DNA of 13,935 nucleotides from an uncultured Clostridia bacterium (GCA_945988915.1 CAMFTS010000023.1:1-13935); one strand, 5' to 3'. Shown: positions 1-6,589, counted from the first letter of the stretch. The notes: generated by a model from the letters alone, not told the origin. Program-made: numbers and translations.

Positions 1-2
1 AA

Positions 3-281
3 GCTTTAACATCTGTTTGTGACAAGAAAGGTGATTTTGTTGCCCGTTACGGCGGTGATGAGTTTACAATTATCTGCAAGAGAAACAGTGACCGAGAGGT
101 TGAAGAATTAATAAAAGAAATAATGGCTGCTATTGATTTAACAAATGCTCTGAGCGAAAAAGAATATAAGCTATCGTTGAGTATTGGATATGCGCAGTTT
201 TTTAAAGACGGTGACGATCAGAACAGCATAATGAGTATTGCAGATAAGAAACTCTATGAAATGAAACATTCAGTTCAATAA
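3..281 (+). CDS. GGDEF-domain diguanylate cyclase, C-terminal fragment
   Basis: The window opens inside this gene; only the last 92 codons are present, read in frame 3 to a TAA at 279-281. The fragment carries an intact RYGGDEF active-site motif (GGDEF codons at about 51-65), followed by the usual late-domain features SLSIGYA and ADKKLYEMK, which correspond to the conserved SIG and AD..LY..K segments of the family. GGDEF enzymes condense two GTP to cyclic-di-GMP, a second messenger controlling surface attachment and motility. The inhibitory I-site, normally RxxD five residues before GGDEF, reads KKGD here: the Asp is kept but the Arg is Lys, so product inhibition may be weak or absent. Any N-terminal sensor or membrane domain lies outside the window, so the signal is unknown. 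The gene is closed by two terminators. Confidence 0.93.
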   Translation, partial: ALTSVCDKKGDFVARYGGDEFTIICKRNSDREVEELIKEIMAAIDLTNALSEKEYKLSLSIGYAQFFKDGDDQNSIMSIADKKLYEMKHSVQ

Positions 282-319
282 GAGAGTGGTTGTACTTTTG
301 GTGCAACCTCTCTTTTATT
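281..319 (+). terminator. Rho-independent terminator after the GGDEF gene
   Basis: Directly at the stop codon, an imperfect stem pairs AGAGAG..GGTTGTAC (281-295) with GTGCAACCTCTCT (301-313). There is a short bulge and one G-U pair, the loop is TTTTG, and a T-rich run (313-319) follows. The position and U-tract fit intrinsic termination of the rightward GGDEF transcript. Confidence 0.7.
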
Positions 320-327
320 GTATAGTG

Positions 328-360
328 AAAAAGTACCGTCAAGTTTCGACGGTACTTTTT
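328..360. terminator. Bidirectional Rho-independent terminator
   Basis: A perfect 13-bp inverted repeat, AAAAAGTACCGTC (328-340) and its complement (348-360), flanks a 7-nt loop. Because the arms begin and end with A/T runs, transcripts from either side end in a hairpin plus U-tract. On the plus strand it backs up the GGDEF terminator. On the minus strand it lies 16 nt beyond the stop codon of the endonuclease/phosphatase-family gene and so ends the leftward operon. Confidence 0.9.
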
Positions 361-376
361 TATCTGAAAGCAATAT

Positions 377-1309
377 TTATGAAAGCTTGAATTCTGCAAA
401 AATCGGGAAATGGTCAGACGGATAAACACCGTTGAAAGTATCGGTAACTACTTTGTAATCGATTACTTCAATACCTGTTTTTGAAATCATAAAGTAGTCA
501 ATACATTCGGTGTCAAGCGCTTTGCCGAAATTCTGATATGTGCAGGAAATCATTGGATTTTCAATTTGATACTTTGCATCAAAGAAATCCTTAGTAACAT
601 TGTTGTAAGTTGTGCTTCCCTCTTCTGCGTTAAAGTCGCCCATAATCATACTCGGAAGACCGCCGAACTGTGAGATCTTGTCGAGTACAACGCCGATTCC
701 TTTGATTCTTGCTTCGTCGCTGACATGGTCAAGATGAGTGTTGAATACAACGAATTGCTTGTTGCTCGCAAGATCTTCGAGAATAACATAGCTGCAAATT
801 CTGTAACAGGCTGAATCCCAGTCCTTACTCATCTTTTCAGGCGTTTCGGACAGCCAGAATGAGCCTTTGTCTATGAGCTTGTAGCAATCTGTACGGTAGA
901 AAATAGGACAACCTTCCGAGAATTTGGAAGTATCTCTGTATTCAATTACCGAGTCAAAGCCGGTAAGACACTCCGTAAGATAAGCATACTGCTTTTTTGT
1001 AACCTCTTGGAAGCCGATAATTGACGGCGTTTGATTTTCAATGTTTTTAATAATCAAATCAGCCCTGTAATACCAGCTTTTTTTGCCAAGGTCAGTTGGA
1101 TTCATACAACGAACATTACTGCTCATAACACGGATAGTACCGGTGTCAGCGGGCTGTGAAGTGTATGTAATTGCTTTCTGATGACGCTTGAAATGAGGGT
1201 AATAGCCGTAAAATCTTATAGCTACACCAATCAGGAAAATTGCCAATGCAATTACGAGTACCAAAATAATTTTTTTAATAATGTTTTTATTGAGATTCAA
1301 TTTTTTCAT
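377..1309 (-). CDS. Membrane-anchored endonuclease/exonuclease/phosphatase (EEP) family protein
   Basis: This 310-residue protein has the full EEP metal-hydrolase motif set: SSN (N65), FQEV (E102), NTHLDH (H192), MGDFN (D225, N227), IDYFM (D271) and SDHFPI (D299, H300). These fit a Mg-dependent phosphodiesterase or phosphatase of the DNase I/sphingomyelinase fold. Residues about 10-33 form one hydrophobic helix after a Lys/Asn-rich start, so the catalytic domain is probably tethered outside the membrane. The substrate cannot be told; extracellular nucleic acid, phospholipid or a phosphosugar are all possible. The start is placed at ATG 1309 because GGGGTG lies 6 nt upstream; a GTG nine bases further up overlaps that ribosome binding site. 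It lies 46 nt after the FliB-like gene on the same strand. The gap contains -10-like AT-rich sequence but no terminator, so co-transcription or a weak promoter are both possible. Confidence 0.85.
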   Translation of the reverse strand: MKKLNLNKNIIKKIILVLVIALAIFLIGVAIRFYGYYPHFKRHQKAITYTSQPADTGTIRVMSSNVRCMNPTDLGKKSWYYRADLIIKNIENQTPSIIGFQEVTKKQYAYLTECLTGFDSVIEYRDTSKFSEGCPIFYRTDCYKLIDKGSFWLSETPEKMSKDWDSACYRICSYVILEDLASNKQFVVFNTHLDHVSDEARIKGIGVVLDKISQFGGLPSMIMGDFNAEEGSTTYNNVTKDFFDAKYQIENPMISCTYQNFGKALDTECIDYFMISKTGIEVIDYKVVTDTFNGVYPSDHFPIFAEFKLS

Positions 1310-1355
1310 ATTAAACACCCCTTTTAATTATATTATCACAGAGTTAATAAAAAGT

Positions 1356-2357
1356 CTATAAAAGATAATTCAAACAGGAAACAAGATTTTCAAAACTCAG
1401 CTTTCTGTTGTCAGCACATTCAAATTCTAAAAGAGCTGTGTTTTCTTCGCTGTATTCAAATTGCTTCGAAATATATTTAACTGCATCAAGCGTGGATAAT
1501 TCTTTACTGCTTTCTTCATACAAAAGCTCTGTTATTAAAAGTAAAATACATACTTTAAAATGAGTAATTAAATCGTTATCATAGATTGCTTTAATAAAGT
1601 GTCTGAAAACAAAATATGTAAATAACCTTTCGTATTTGCTTTCGGCTTTGTCCCTGCTTTTCCGTAATTTGTCAAATGAAAAAGAGTTTAGAAACTTTGG
1701 AAACGAGTCATCAAACGGCTCAGACATTTTCATAATTTCAAAAATTTCATTAACGGTATCCTTTATCTCGCAGGAACTCTTGCAGCCGAAGGACTTTTGC
1801 AAAGTGTTAATGTAATCGCAGCAGTGTTTAATTCTCTGTGAGAGAGTCAAAGCTTTTCTGTCGGAAATTATATTAAAAATATGTTCTCTTATTTCAAAAA
1901 TCCGTTGAGCCACAGCACTGTCAATTTCATTATCGTCCGTCGTTTCATCAGTTTCTTTTATGAATTTTAACGGCTCATCGGAACTCAGAAGCAGTCTGCA
2001 AGCTTCCTCACAGCAAAGACCGAGCCCGCAATCTTTATAATTTCCGTACCATTCGTAAAAGCGGGGATGCTCACGGCAAATGTCACACAGGTATTCTTCA
2101 CCGCAGTTAATGATTATATCGCACAGGTTTTTGCTGTTCAGAAAAGGACAGCGTTCATTTCCGCCCAAAATGAAATGAGGCGTGTTATCTGATGAAATAC
2201 TGCCTTGCAGTCTTTCACCGAAGTCGGAGTTTATTCCTCGGTATTTTGAGAGAGCTTTTTCGTCAACATCTATTTCCCAGCCAATGCAGCAGCTGTCCGA
2301 ACATTTATCTGCAATGCACGAAAAACTTCCGAAAAAATCAGGTTTAATACTTATCAT
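1356..2357 (-). CDS. FliB-like flagellin lysine-N-methylase family protein (Cys-rich)
   Basis: The 333-residue product begins with the Cys-rich signature of proteins annotated as flagellin lysine-N-methylase (FliB). There are 13 cysteines within residues 14-120, in clusters CIADKCSDSCC (14-24), C70, C79, C85, CDIC (91-94) and CGLGLCCEEAC (110-120). Such spacing suggests a bound metal or iron-sulfur cluster. The rest is a helical, charged domain without further recognised motifs and without a signal peptide. In Salmonella FliB methylates flagellin lysines, but relatives are common in clostridia. No flagellar gene is present here and the neighbours are sugar-catabolic, so the true substrate may differ. 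It starts 9 nt after the fucosidase stop, with AAGG at a proper distance, and is evidently translated from the same mRNA. Confidence 0.8.
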   Translation of the reverse strand: MISIKPDFFGSFSCIADKCSDSCCIGWEIDVDEKALSKYRGINSDFGERLQGSISSDNTPHFILGGNERCPFLNSKNLCDIIINCGEEYLCDICREHPRFYEWYGNYKDCGLGLCCEEACRLLLSSDEPLKFIKETDETTDDNEIDSAVAQRIFEIREHIFNIISDRKALTLSQRIKHCCDYINTLQKSFGCKSSCEIKDTVNEIFEIMKMSEPFDDSFPKFLNSFSFDKLRKSRDKAESKYERLFTYFVFRHFIKAIYDNDLITHFKVCILLLITELLYEESSKELSTLDAVKYISKQFEYSEENTALLEFECADNRKLSFENLVSCLNYLL

Positions 2358-2366
2358 AGCTGTACC

Positions 2367-3797
2367 TTATTTTGATTTATAAAGCTCAACCTTTAAAAGG
2401 GTTGCTTTAACTCTGTACGATGTAATTTTAATTTTAATTCTGCTCGTTTTTACAGCTTTTTTAAACGGAACAATTTTCTTGTATCCTATTACGGTTTGTT
2501 TGCTGATTCTTTTAAATCTGTCCGGCTTTTTTTCATAGAAGATTTCAAACCTTTCTATCTGTTGACCGGTCGCGATATTTTCCATAAATACAGCGCTGTC
2601 TATTTCTTTTATTTCACCTAAATCAATTATTATTTCGGGAGTTTTATCTTCACCGCTGCATTCCCAATATTCTTCGTTATCCGAAAGAATATTATTTGCG
2701 TTATGAGTACCGTCTTTTTCGCTTGTTGCTTTTGCGAATTTGTTTTCCGCAAGATTTTCAGGGAAAGTTCTCTTTAAAAGCCTTGCAAACGAATCTAATG
2801 CAAGTGCGTCAACATCTGCAATTAAACCTTCTTTGTTGGGCGGAATGTTAAGAAGCAAGGTCGCGTTATTGCCGACAGAATTAAGATAAATTTTCATCAG
2901 CTTTTCAAGGGATTTTACTTTGTGGTCTTCTTCCTCGTGATAAAACCAACCGGGTCTGATTGAAGTGTCAACTTCGGCAGGATACCAGACTAACTCTTCG
3001 GCATCTTTTATCATTTTTCTTGAGCCGAGATCCATAATCATTTGCTTATGGTATTTTCTGAATTTTTTGTTATCTTCCTTTTGCGAATGTTCAGCCGTAA
3101 ATTCACTGATAGAAAAATATGAGGGGACTACGCTCCACTCGCTTTCTCTTCCGACACCGGCTTCGTTGCCTATCCAACGAACATCGGGACCGCATATGTT
3201 AATGGTTGCGTCAGGCTGTAATTCTCTTATCAATTTGTAGTAACTATGCCAATCATACTGCTGAACTTTGCCGTTTCTTCCCTCGCCGCAAGCTCCGTCA
3301 AGCCATACGCAGAAGATATCACCGTAGTTTGTGAGCAGTTCTCTGAGCTGATTTTTATAGTATTCGTTGTATTCTTCGCCCTTTCCGTAGCTTTCGTTGT
3401 TTCTGTCCCACGGAGAAAGATATACGCCGAATTTAAGGCCGTATTTCCTGCACGCATCGGAAACCTCTTTTACAATGTCACCTTTGCCGTCACGGAAAGG
3501 ACTTGATTTAACTGAATATTCAGTATATTTGCTCGGCCAAAGACAAAAGCCGTCGTGATGTTTGCAAGTGAGAATTATAGCTTTCATTCCGCCCTTTTTG
3601 ATAGCCTGCACCCATTGTTCGGCATCAAATCGGGTAGGGTTGAATATTGACGGAGAGTCCGTACCGTCACCCCACTCTTTACCCGTAAAGGTATTTATTC
3701 CGAAGTGACAAAACGCGTAGAATTCTGTTTTCTGCCATTCGATTTGTCTTTTTGACGGAATTATTTCCGCCGCTTTTTTTATGTATGCTTCTGTCAT
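2367..3797 (-). CDS. Alpha-L-fucosidase, GH29 (probably cytoplasmic)
   Basis: The 476-residue protein is a GH29 retaining alpha-L-fucosidase. Visible hallmarks are FCHFGINTFTGKEWGDG (30-45), the HHDGFCLWPSKY segment (80-91) and VWLDGA with the probable nucleophile D167. The GNEAG motif carries E212, the likely acid/base by analogy with the alpha-1,3/1,4-specific B subfamily; that subfamily assignment is an inference. WYPAEVDTSIRPGWFYH (271-287) is also typical. After about residue 350 comes a beta-rich F5/8 type C-like module (IIIDLGEIKEIDSAVF, 389-404). There is no signal peptide, so it should act on imported fucosylated oligosaccharides. The ribosome binding site GGAAGTG precedes ATG 3797. 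It lies 70 nt after nagA in the same direction; the gap holds a palindrome and a candidate promoter, so it may be separately regulated. Confidence 0.93.
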   Translation of the reverse strand: MTEAYIKKAAEIIPSKRQIEWQKTEFYAFCHFGINTFTGKEWGDGTDSPSIFNPTRFDAEQWVQAIKKGGMKAIILTCKHHDGFCLWPSKYTEYSVKSSPFRDGKGDIVKEVSDACRKYGLKFGVYLSPWDRNNESYGKGEEYNEYYKNQLRELLTNYGDIFCVWLDGACGEGRNGKVQQYDWHSYYKLIRELQPDATINICGPDVRWIGNEAGVGRESEWSVVPSYFSISEFTAEHSQKEDNKKFRKYHKQMIMDLGSRKMIKDAEELVWYPAEVDTSIRPGWFYHEEEDHKVKSLEKLMKIYLNSVGNNATLLLNIPPNKEGLIADVDALALDSFARLLKRTFPENLAENKFAKATSEKDGTHNANNILSDNEEYWECSGEDKTPEIIIDLGEIKEIDSAVFMENIATGQQIERFEIFYEKKPDRFKRISKQTVIGYKKIVPFKKAVKTSRIKIKITSYRVKATLLKVELYKSK

Positions 3798-3867
3798 AAA
3801 ATCACTTCCGTTGAAAAATATAAAACCGCGGTTTTAATAAAAGAATTAATAATATACTTTTTAGTAC
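3798..3867 (-). promoter_or_regulatory. Candidate regulated promoter with 16-bp palindromic operator
   Basis: Between nagA and the fucosidase lies the perfect palindrome TAAAACCGCGGTTTTA (3821-3836). On the minus strand it overlaps a TATATT -10-like box (3822-3817), preceded at 17 bp by a poor -35 (TTCTTT). A palindrome with central CG covering a promoter is the usual layout for a LacI-family repressor site, which would fit sugar control of the fucosidase. No regulator gene is in the window. The palindrome could instead form a short hairpin in the mRNA, but no U-tract convincingly follows. Confidence 0.45.
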
Positions 3868-5022
3868 TTACTTAAATATTTTACCTAAAATCATAACGGA
3901 TTTCAAATTGAGCTCATCATCAAACAGAATAATATCAGCATCGTAGCCTTTTTCGATTTTCCCTTTAAATGAGTCAACACCGATAACTTTTGCAGGCGTA
4001 ACAGTCATCATTTTTACTGCATCGGTAAGCGGTACACCGACTTTTTTATACATATTTCGGACAAGACCTATACTGTTTGAGGCGCTTCCCGCAAGCTTTG
4101 AACGGTCAGCAAGAAGCATTACTCCGTCCTCATAAACAGCCTCTACTCCGTTTTTCTGCATAACTTTTGTTCCGTCTTCAATTTCGCTTGCCGAGAATTC
4201 AAGGCCGTCGGTAATCAGGTACATTTTATCTGCACCTTTTGCTTTGTAAATCAGCTTTAATACGCCGAGAGGCAAATGCTTTAAATCGGCAATAACCTGT
4301 ACTGTAAATTCATCGTTTGCAAGCCCTGCCTCAACTGTACCTGCATAACGGAACGCTCCTCTTTTAAAACAGGAGGTACAAGCATTATAAATATGCGTTA
4401 TATCAGAAAAGCCGTGCTTTAAAGCCTCGACGGAAATATCATAGTCGGCTGATGAATGAGCTATCGATGCAACTGCGCCGTTGCTTTTCAGCTTCTCACC
4501 TAAGGCAAAAGCGCCGTCTAATTCAGGTGCAACGCCCATCATCTTTATTGTATCCTTGTATTTGTTTATGAAGCTGTCATAATCCGTATTGCACGGCATG
4601 AAAATATTATCACTCTTTTGAGCACCGTTCATATCCGGCGAAAGAAACGGCCCTTCAAGATGCACACCGAGAATATTTCTGTTCTCTTTTTGAGCTTCAA
4701 TCACCGATTGTGTTACATTTTCTAAGACATCCAAGCCGGCAGAAAGAGCAGTCGGAAGCATTGAAGTAGTGCCGAATTTTGCGTGAGCTTTGGCCATATC
4801 GAGAATTTCATCTTTACCGCCCATAGCGGAAAATCCGCCGCCGCCGTGAACATGTAAGTCTATAAATCCGGCTGAAAGATAACAACCCTTACCGTCAATA
4901 ACCTCTGCACCTTCACAAAACAAGTTTTTGCCGATTTCTTCAATTTTACTGCCTCTTACAAGCACATCCGAAGCAATAATACAGCTCTCTTTAATTACTT
5001 TTACATTTTTAATAAGAATCAT
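3868..5022 (-). CDS. nagA: N-acetylglucosamine-6-phosphate deacetylase (NagA-like)
   Basis: The 384-residue amidohydrolase matches NagA in length and order of motifs. These are a short N-terminal beta-sandwich, IDLHVHGGGG (H57, H59), HLEGPFLSP with metal ligand E123, IAHSSA with H189, THIYNA with H210, LITDG with the probable catalytic D272, and the closing KGKIEKGYDADIILFD. NagA removes acetate from GlcNAc-6-P, giving glucosamine-6-P for glycolysis. Several substrate loops differ from what I know of classical NagA: THIYNACTSCFKRGAF replaces the usual HLFNAM..hREPG, ADLKH replaces ADGxH, and TDG replaces TDA. A related amino-sugar phosphate substrate is therefore possible. ATG 5022 follows AGGGG, and the gene begins 12 nt after the phosphoesterase. 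No glucosamine-6-P deaminase (nagB) is in the window. Confidence 0.87.
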   Translation of the reverse strand: MILIKNVKVIKESCIIASDVLVRGSKIEEIGKNLFCEGAEVIDGKGCYLSAGFIDLHVHGGGGFSAMGGKDEILDMAKAHAKFGTTSMLPTALSAGLDVLENVTQSVIEAQKENRNILGVHLEGPFLSPDMNGAQKSDNIFMPCNTDYDSFINKYKDTIKMMGVAPELDGAFALGEKLKSNGAVASIAHSSADYDISVEALKHGFSDITHIYNACTSCFKRGAFRYAGTVEAGLANDEFTVQVIADLKHLPLGVLKLIYKAKGADKMYLITDGLEFSASEIEDGTKVMQKNGVEAVYEDGVMLLADRSKLAGSASNSIGLVRNMYKKVGVPLTDAVKMMTVTPAKVIGVDSFKGKIEKGYDADIILFDDELNLKSVMILGKIFK

Positions 5023-5034
5023 TTTACCCCTGCT

Positions 5035-5511
5035 TTATTTATAAAGATAATTTATATAACACAGAACTCCGTTTGTTCGGTCATCAATGTCGATAATTCC
5101 GTAAACACCTGCGCGTGCACTTCCGGGACACATATAATAAATACCGTTTTTTATTTCAACTCTTTCCTGATGCGTGTGACCGTGAACAACAATGTCAACG
5201 CCTTTCAACTCGGCAGAATATTCAAGTCTTTCATATCCGTGCTTGACACCCGCTGTATGGCCGTGCAAGCAGTAAATCTTTTTTTCGCCAAGGGAGACAA
5301 CCTCTTCATCGGAAAGGGCAGAGGCAAAGTCGCAGTTGCCTGACACCGCAACAAGCGATTTGTCTTTTAAGAGCAAAGAATTGCTTTGTGTGTAAATATC
5401 ACGCTCACCGTCGCCTAAAAAAATAACCATATCCGCAGCTCTGTGACGGGATAGAATCATATTTACGGTAGCACTGTCGCCGTGAGAATCTGAAATAACA
5501 ACTGCTCTCAT
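5035..5511 (-). CDS. YfcE/MJ0936-type metallophosphoesterase
   Basis: This 158-residue protein is a single calcineurin-like phosphoesterase domain of the small YfcE type. The complete metal site is visible: ISDSHG (D8, H10), FLGDGERD (D34), SGNCD (N59), CLHGH (H83, H85) and VHGHTHQ (H110, H112, H114). Such enzymes are Mn-dependent phosphodiesterases/phosphatases with broad activity in vitro and mostly unknown natural substrates. It is cytosolic, with no signal or membrane segment. The start at ATG 5511 is supported by TGAGGTAA just upstream. It is the first gene of the leftward operon, 12 nt ahead of nagA, so it may dephosphorylate a sugar-phosphate or nucleotide metabolite; that link rests on position only. 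Confidence 0.9.
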   Translation of the reverse strand: MRAVVISDSHGDSATVNMILSRHRAADMVIFLGDGERDIYTQSNSLLLKDKSLVAVSGNCDFASALSDEEVVSLGEKKIYCLHGHTAGVKHGYERLEYSAELKGVDIVVHGHTHQERVEIKNGIYYMCPGSARAGVYGIIDIDDRTNGVLCYINYLYK

Positions 5512-5540
5512 TCATATTACCTCAAAGTGAAACATATTAT
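5512..5540 (+). promoter_or_regulatory. Candidate sigma-E-like (sporulation) promoter of the small-gene trio
   Basis: TCATATT (5512-5518) matches the Bacillus subtilis sigma-E -35 consensus KMATATT. Fourteen bases later comes CATATTAT (5533-5540), matching the -10 consensus CATACANT at most positions. The predicted start near 5547 gives a leader of about 34 nt holding GGGAGGT. No better sigma-A promoter is visible for this direction. Short consensus matches in AT-rich DNA arise by chance, so this is only a candidate. Confidence 0.35.
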
Positions 5541-5547
5541 TTAGTAA

Positions 5548-5576
5548 ATTATATCATAATCAGGGAGGTAAATCAA
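5548..5576 (-). promoter_or_regulatory. Sigma-A-like promoter of the phosphoesterase-nagA-fucosidase operon
   Basis: On the minus strand, TTGATT (5576-5571) and a perfect TATAAT (5553-5548) are separated by exactly 17 bp. Transcription would start near 5541, leaving a leader of about 30 nt that contains the TGAGGTAA ribosome binding site of the phosphoesterase. The -35 box lies within 10 nt of the ATG of the divergent gene at 5581, so the two directions share a very compact control region. Confidence 0.75.
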
Positions 5577-5580
5577 TTAA

Positions 5581-5802
5581 ATGAAGAATGATAGCGTTGA
5601 AAATTTTAAAGATATAATAAACAAAGACAAAACGGGGAAAAACGAAAAAGAATTAAGCGAATATTTAATGTCGAAGCTTTCAAAAGATCAAACCAACGAG
5701 CTGAACCGCATTTTAAAGGATGAAAAAGCTTTGAATGATTTGCTTTCAAGCGAGAAAGCACAAAATATTCTGAAGAAATTGACAGGTGGAAAAAATGGAT
5801 AA
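5581..5802 (+). CDS. Small conserved-type protein of unknown function (trio gene 1)
   Basis: I cannot assign a function to this 73-residue, highly charged, all-helical protein. The first 28 residues are Lys/Asp/Asn-rich and probably disordered. The remainder reads as two or three amphipathic helices (LSEYLMSKLSKDQTNELNRI, then a segment around KALNDLLSSEKAQNILKKL), ending in Gly-Gly-Lys. There is no cysteine, signal peptide or membrane helix. ATG is the first possible start because an in-frame TAA lies immediately upstream; GGGAGG stands 12 nt before it, a slightly long spacing. The last 8 nt overlap the next gene in a different frame (ATGGATAA), implying translational coupling. From memory, similar short helical proteins occur in many clostridia next to partners like the next two genes; this could not be checked here. 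Confidence 0.75.
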   Translation: MKNDSVENFKDIINKDKTGKNEKELSEYLMSKLSKDQTNELNRILKDEKALNDLLSSEKAQNILKKLTGGKNG

Positions 5803-6112
5803 CATAAATGATTTGTTGAATTCAATCAGTCCGGAAGATATGGAAAAACTGAAAAATGTAGCTTCATCATTGATTAGTAATAATTCAGACGGACAAAGTG
5901 CCGACAATGCGAGTCTTGGTTTAAATACGGGTAATGATACGATGGATATGATTATGCGTGTCGCAACACAGATGAATAAGGACAATGACAAAACCGCATT
6001 TATCAAAGCTTTGCGTCCTTTGTTGAGTGAAGAACGCAGAAGCAAGGCCGATGAGGCTATGAAATTCTTAAAGCTGATGGATACTTTACCGTTGTTGAAA
6101 GGAATATTTTAA
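5795..6112 (+). CDS. Small protein of unknown function with C-terminal LRPLLSEERR helix region (trio gene 2)
   Basis: This 105-residue product is set from ATG 5795, which has AGGTGG at the right distance; a GTG nine bases upstream is less likely. Three parts are visible: an amphipathic helix (DLLNSISPEDMEKLKNVASS, 6-25), a polar Asn/Ser/Asp-rich linker (28-50), and a helical C-terminal half. The last part contains FIKALRPLLSEERRSKADEA and ends in a hydrophobic FLKLMDTLPLLKGIF. The basic/proline ALRPLLSEERR stretch followed by a leucine-rich tail looks like the conserved core. There is no signal peptide or full membrane span. Function is unknown. It overlaps the gene before by 8 nt and the gene after by 1 nt (TAATG), so the three proteins are probably made in fixed ratio and may form one complex. 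Confidence 0.8.
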   Translation: MDNINDLLNSISPEDMEKLKNVASSLISNNSDGQSADNASLGLNTGNDTMDMIMRVATQMNKDNDKTAFIKALRPLLSEERRSKADEAMKFLKLMDTLPLLKGIF

Positions 6113-6552
6113 TGAAAGAATATAATTATGATGAGATAAGACAAATGCAGGAAAAAGCATTGGAACGGGTAAGAGATATGCAAGTTAAAACTCATCAAAT
6201 CGTTAACGGAGAGCAAGAAAAAAAGGAAAAAACGCAAGAGCAGAAAAACTATCGCGACAATTTTTACAATGCAGTAAAATCCGCATCAAAGGCTGATTAT
6301 ATAAAAATGCCCGTGGAATATCCCGAAAAAATAAATAATTACGAGTCATTTGAAAAATATTTCGGTCCTGAATCGGAAAATCACGCTGATGACAAAAGCG
6401 AAGCAAAAGAAAAAAAAGAAAAAAGCGGCTTTAATATTGAAGAATTGATAAAAGAACCCGACAGAGCTCTGCTGCTTGCCTTGATTTTGCTTTTGCAAGC
6501 CGACCACGCAGACGAAGAACTGCTGATGTCTTTACTTTACATAATGCTTTAA
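6112..6552 (+). CDS. Small protein of unknown function with charged stalk and hydrophobic C-terminal hairpin (trio gene 3)
   Basis: This 146-residue protein has no function I recognise. Its first two thirds are strongly charged: a probable coiled coil over residues 5-50 (Glu/Lys/Gln-rich), a more conserved-looking middle with KADYIKMPVEYPEKI, and a Lys/Glu-rich linker (90-108). The last 30 residues are very different: ALLLALILLLQA, then an acidic turn DHADEE, then LLMSLLYIML. Each hydrophobic arm is only about 10-12 residues, too short for a normal span, so a membrane-dipping hairpin or oligomerisation helix is more likely. ATG overlaps the preceding stop by one base and AAAGGA lies 8 nt upstream. 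A terminator follows directly, closing the trio. Confidence 0.8.
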   Translation: MKEYNYDEIRQMQEKALERVRDMQVKTHQIVNGEQEKKEKTQEQKNYRDNFYNAVKSASKADYIKMPVEYPEKINNYESFEKYFGPESENHADDKSEAKEKKEKSGFNIEELIKEPDRALLLALILLLQADHADEELLMSLLYIML

Positions 6553-6555
6553 AAC

Positions 6556-6589
6556 CGACCTTGCCTGTTTTGGCAAGGTTGATTTTTTC
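6556..6589 (+). terminator. Rho-independent terminator of the small-gene trio
   Basis: The arms CGACCTTGCC (6556-6565) and GGCAAGGTTG (6572-6581) pair over 10 bp with one G-U pair and a 6-nt loop. ATTTTTTCT follows at 6582-6589. It begins 3 nt after the stop codon at 6552. Confidence 0.92.

Noticed and set aside
1327..1337. TATAAT/GATAAT -10-like boxes before the endonuclease/phosphatase-family gene
   Set aside because: The implied transcription start would fall on or next to the ribosome binding site, and no -35 is convincing. Too weak to list as a promoter.
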